Assembly: GCA_016207625.1 (NCBI GenBank) | Contig: JACQPF010000378.1 | Coordinates: forward strand, 1 to 6,255 | Source of the DNA: Elusimicrobiota bacterium | Lineage (GTDB): Bacteria; Elusimicrobiota; Elusimicrobia; FEN-1173 | DNA: 6,255 nt | Direction of reading: 5' to 3' | Shown: positions 5,805-6,255 of the stretch, in pieces | Position numbering within the stretch: position 1 is the first letter of the stretch | Layout: each line of letters opens with the position of its first letter | Notes under the pieces: generated by a model | Seen by the model: the letters and a program-made list of their open reading frames with translations, nothing else | Told to the model about the DNA's origin: nothing | The model's database searches: none | Made by a program: the position numbers and the translations under genes

Positions 5805-6255
5805 TCAGCGGGTTTTCAAGAACGCTTTTGCCCCGGGGAAGGACGCTTTGGCCCCGAGTTCCTCTTCAAGACGCATGAGCTGGTTGTATTTGGCGATCCG
5901 CTCAGAACGGGAGGCGGAACCCGTTTTAATCTGTCCGGCGTTCAAAGCCACGGCGAGGTCGGAAATGAAGGTGTCTTCCGTTTCGCCGGAGCGATGGGAG
6001 ATGATGGTGCCGTATCCCGCCGCCTGGGCCTTCTGCACGGCGTCCACGGTTTCCGTGAGAGTGCCGATCTGGTTCACTTTCACGAGGATGGCGTTCGCGA
6101 TGCCCTCGGCGATGCCGCGGCGCAGCCGCTGGACGTTGGTGACGAACAGGTCATCGCCGACGAGCTGCATCCGCGCGCCGAGGCGCCGGGTCAGCGCCTT
6201 CCAGCCGGCCCAGTCATCTTCGCCCAGGCCGTCTTCGATGGACACGATCGGATAC
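5805..6255 (-). CDS. eno: Enolase, C-terminal part (cut by right edge)
   Basis: The last 149 residues of enolase, the cytoplasmic glycolytic enzyme that interconverts 2-phosphoglycerate and phosphoenolpyruvate with Mg2+. The fragment begins YPIVSIEDGLGEDDW, carrying the metal-ligand Glu, followed by LVGDDLFVTN (second metal-ligand Asp), ILVKVNQIGTLTET (catalytic lysine equivalent to E. coli Lys342), ISHRSGETEDTFI (the substrate-binding His-Arg-Ser loop) and GQIKTGSASRSERIAKYNQL (the active-site lysine equivalent to Lys393). All these residues are intact, so the enzyme looks functional. The reading frame enters at the right edge on the third base of a codon and closes with TGA at 5807-5805, six bases before the ftsB-like TTG. 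The N-terminal domain, the start and any promoter lie outside the window. Confidence 0.98.
   Translation of the reverse strand, partial: YPIVSIEDGLGEDDWAGWKALTRRLGARMQLVGDDLFVTNVQRLRRGIAEGIANAILVKVNQIGTLTETVDAVQKAQAAGYGTIISHRSGETEDTFISDLAVALNAGQIKTGSASRSERIAKYNQLMRLEEELGAKASFPGAKAFLKTR

Larger units (their letters stand above)
1..6255 (-). other. Putative single co-directional transcription unit
   Basis: All eight genes read leftwards. The junctions, from right to left, are: 6-base gap, 16-base gap, 4-base overlap (TTGA), 4-base gap, 12-base gap, 11-base gap, and 4-base overlap (ATGA). There is no noncoding stretch long enough for an ordinary promoter or intrinsic terminator, so cotranscription from upstream of or within eno is the simplest reading. 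Both ends of the unit are outside the window. Promoters hidden inside coding sequence cannot be ruled out. Confidence 0.65.

Overview
The window holds eight protein-coding genes, all on the minus strand and packed almost end to end. Read in transcription order (right to left) they are: the C-terminal part of enolase (eno, cut by the right edge), a small FtsB/DivIC-type division protein, a 53-residue zinc-ribbon protein, a polytopic membrane protein with a C-terminal TPR region, a fusion of a dolichyl-phosphate-mannose-synthase-like GT2 glycosyltransferase with a SAM methyltransferase, an MscS-family mechanosensitive channel, a DUF4301 protein, and the first 32 codons of glucose-1-phosphate thymidylyltransferase (rmlA/rfbA, cut by the left edge). 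I see no RNA genes, mobile elements, CRISPR arrays or large repeats.

The DNA is GC-rich by eye and uses GTG and TTG starts alongside ATG. Shine-Dalgarno sites of the GGAGG/AAGGAG type precede four of the eight genes. The eno-ftsB adjacency is common across bacteria. The combination of enolase, an FtsB-like protein, MscS and RmlA points to a bacterium, probably with a Gram-negative type envelope. Gene content does not name the phylum. DUF4301 is best known from Bacteroidetes, but this GC-rich sequence with strong Shine-Dalgarno sites does not look typical of that group, so an uncultured or deltaproteobacteria-like lineage is possible. This is a weak inference.

No gap between genes exceeds 16 bases and two junctions are 4-base start/stop overlaps (TTGA and ATGA). 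The window therefore looks like the inside of one transcription unit whose promoter and terminator lie outside it. Functionally it runs from housekeeping genes (eno, ftsB) into envelope and sugar genes. The GT2 domain could make a polyprenyl-phosphate sugar and the neighbouring multi-helix membrane protein could be the GT-C-like enzyme that uses it. The DUF4301 protein, which carries nucleotidyltransferase-like motifs, is translationally coupled to rmlA, the first enzyme of dTDP-sugar synthesis. The most noteworthy points are the GT2-methyltransferase fusion, the possible lipid-sugar donor/acceptor pair, the DUF4301-rmlA coupling, and a tiny zinc ribbon whose residue spacing resembles TFIIS but lacks its catalytic acidic pair.
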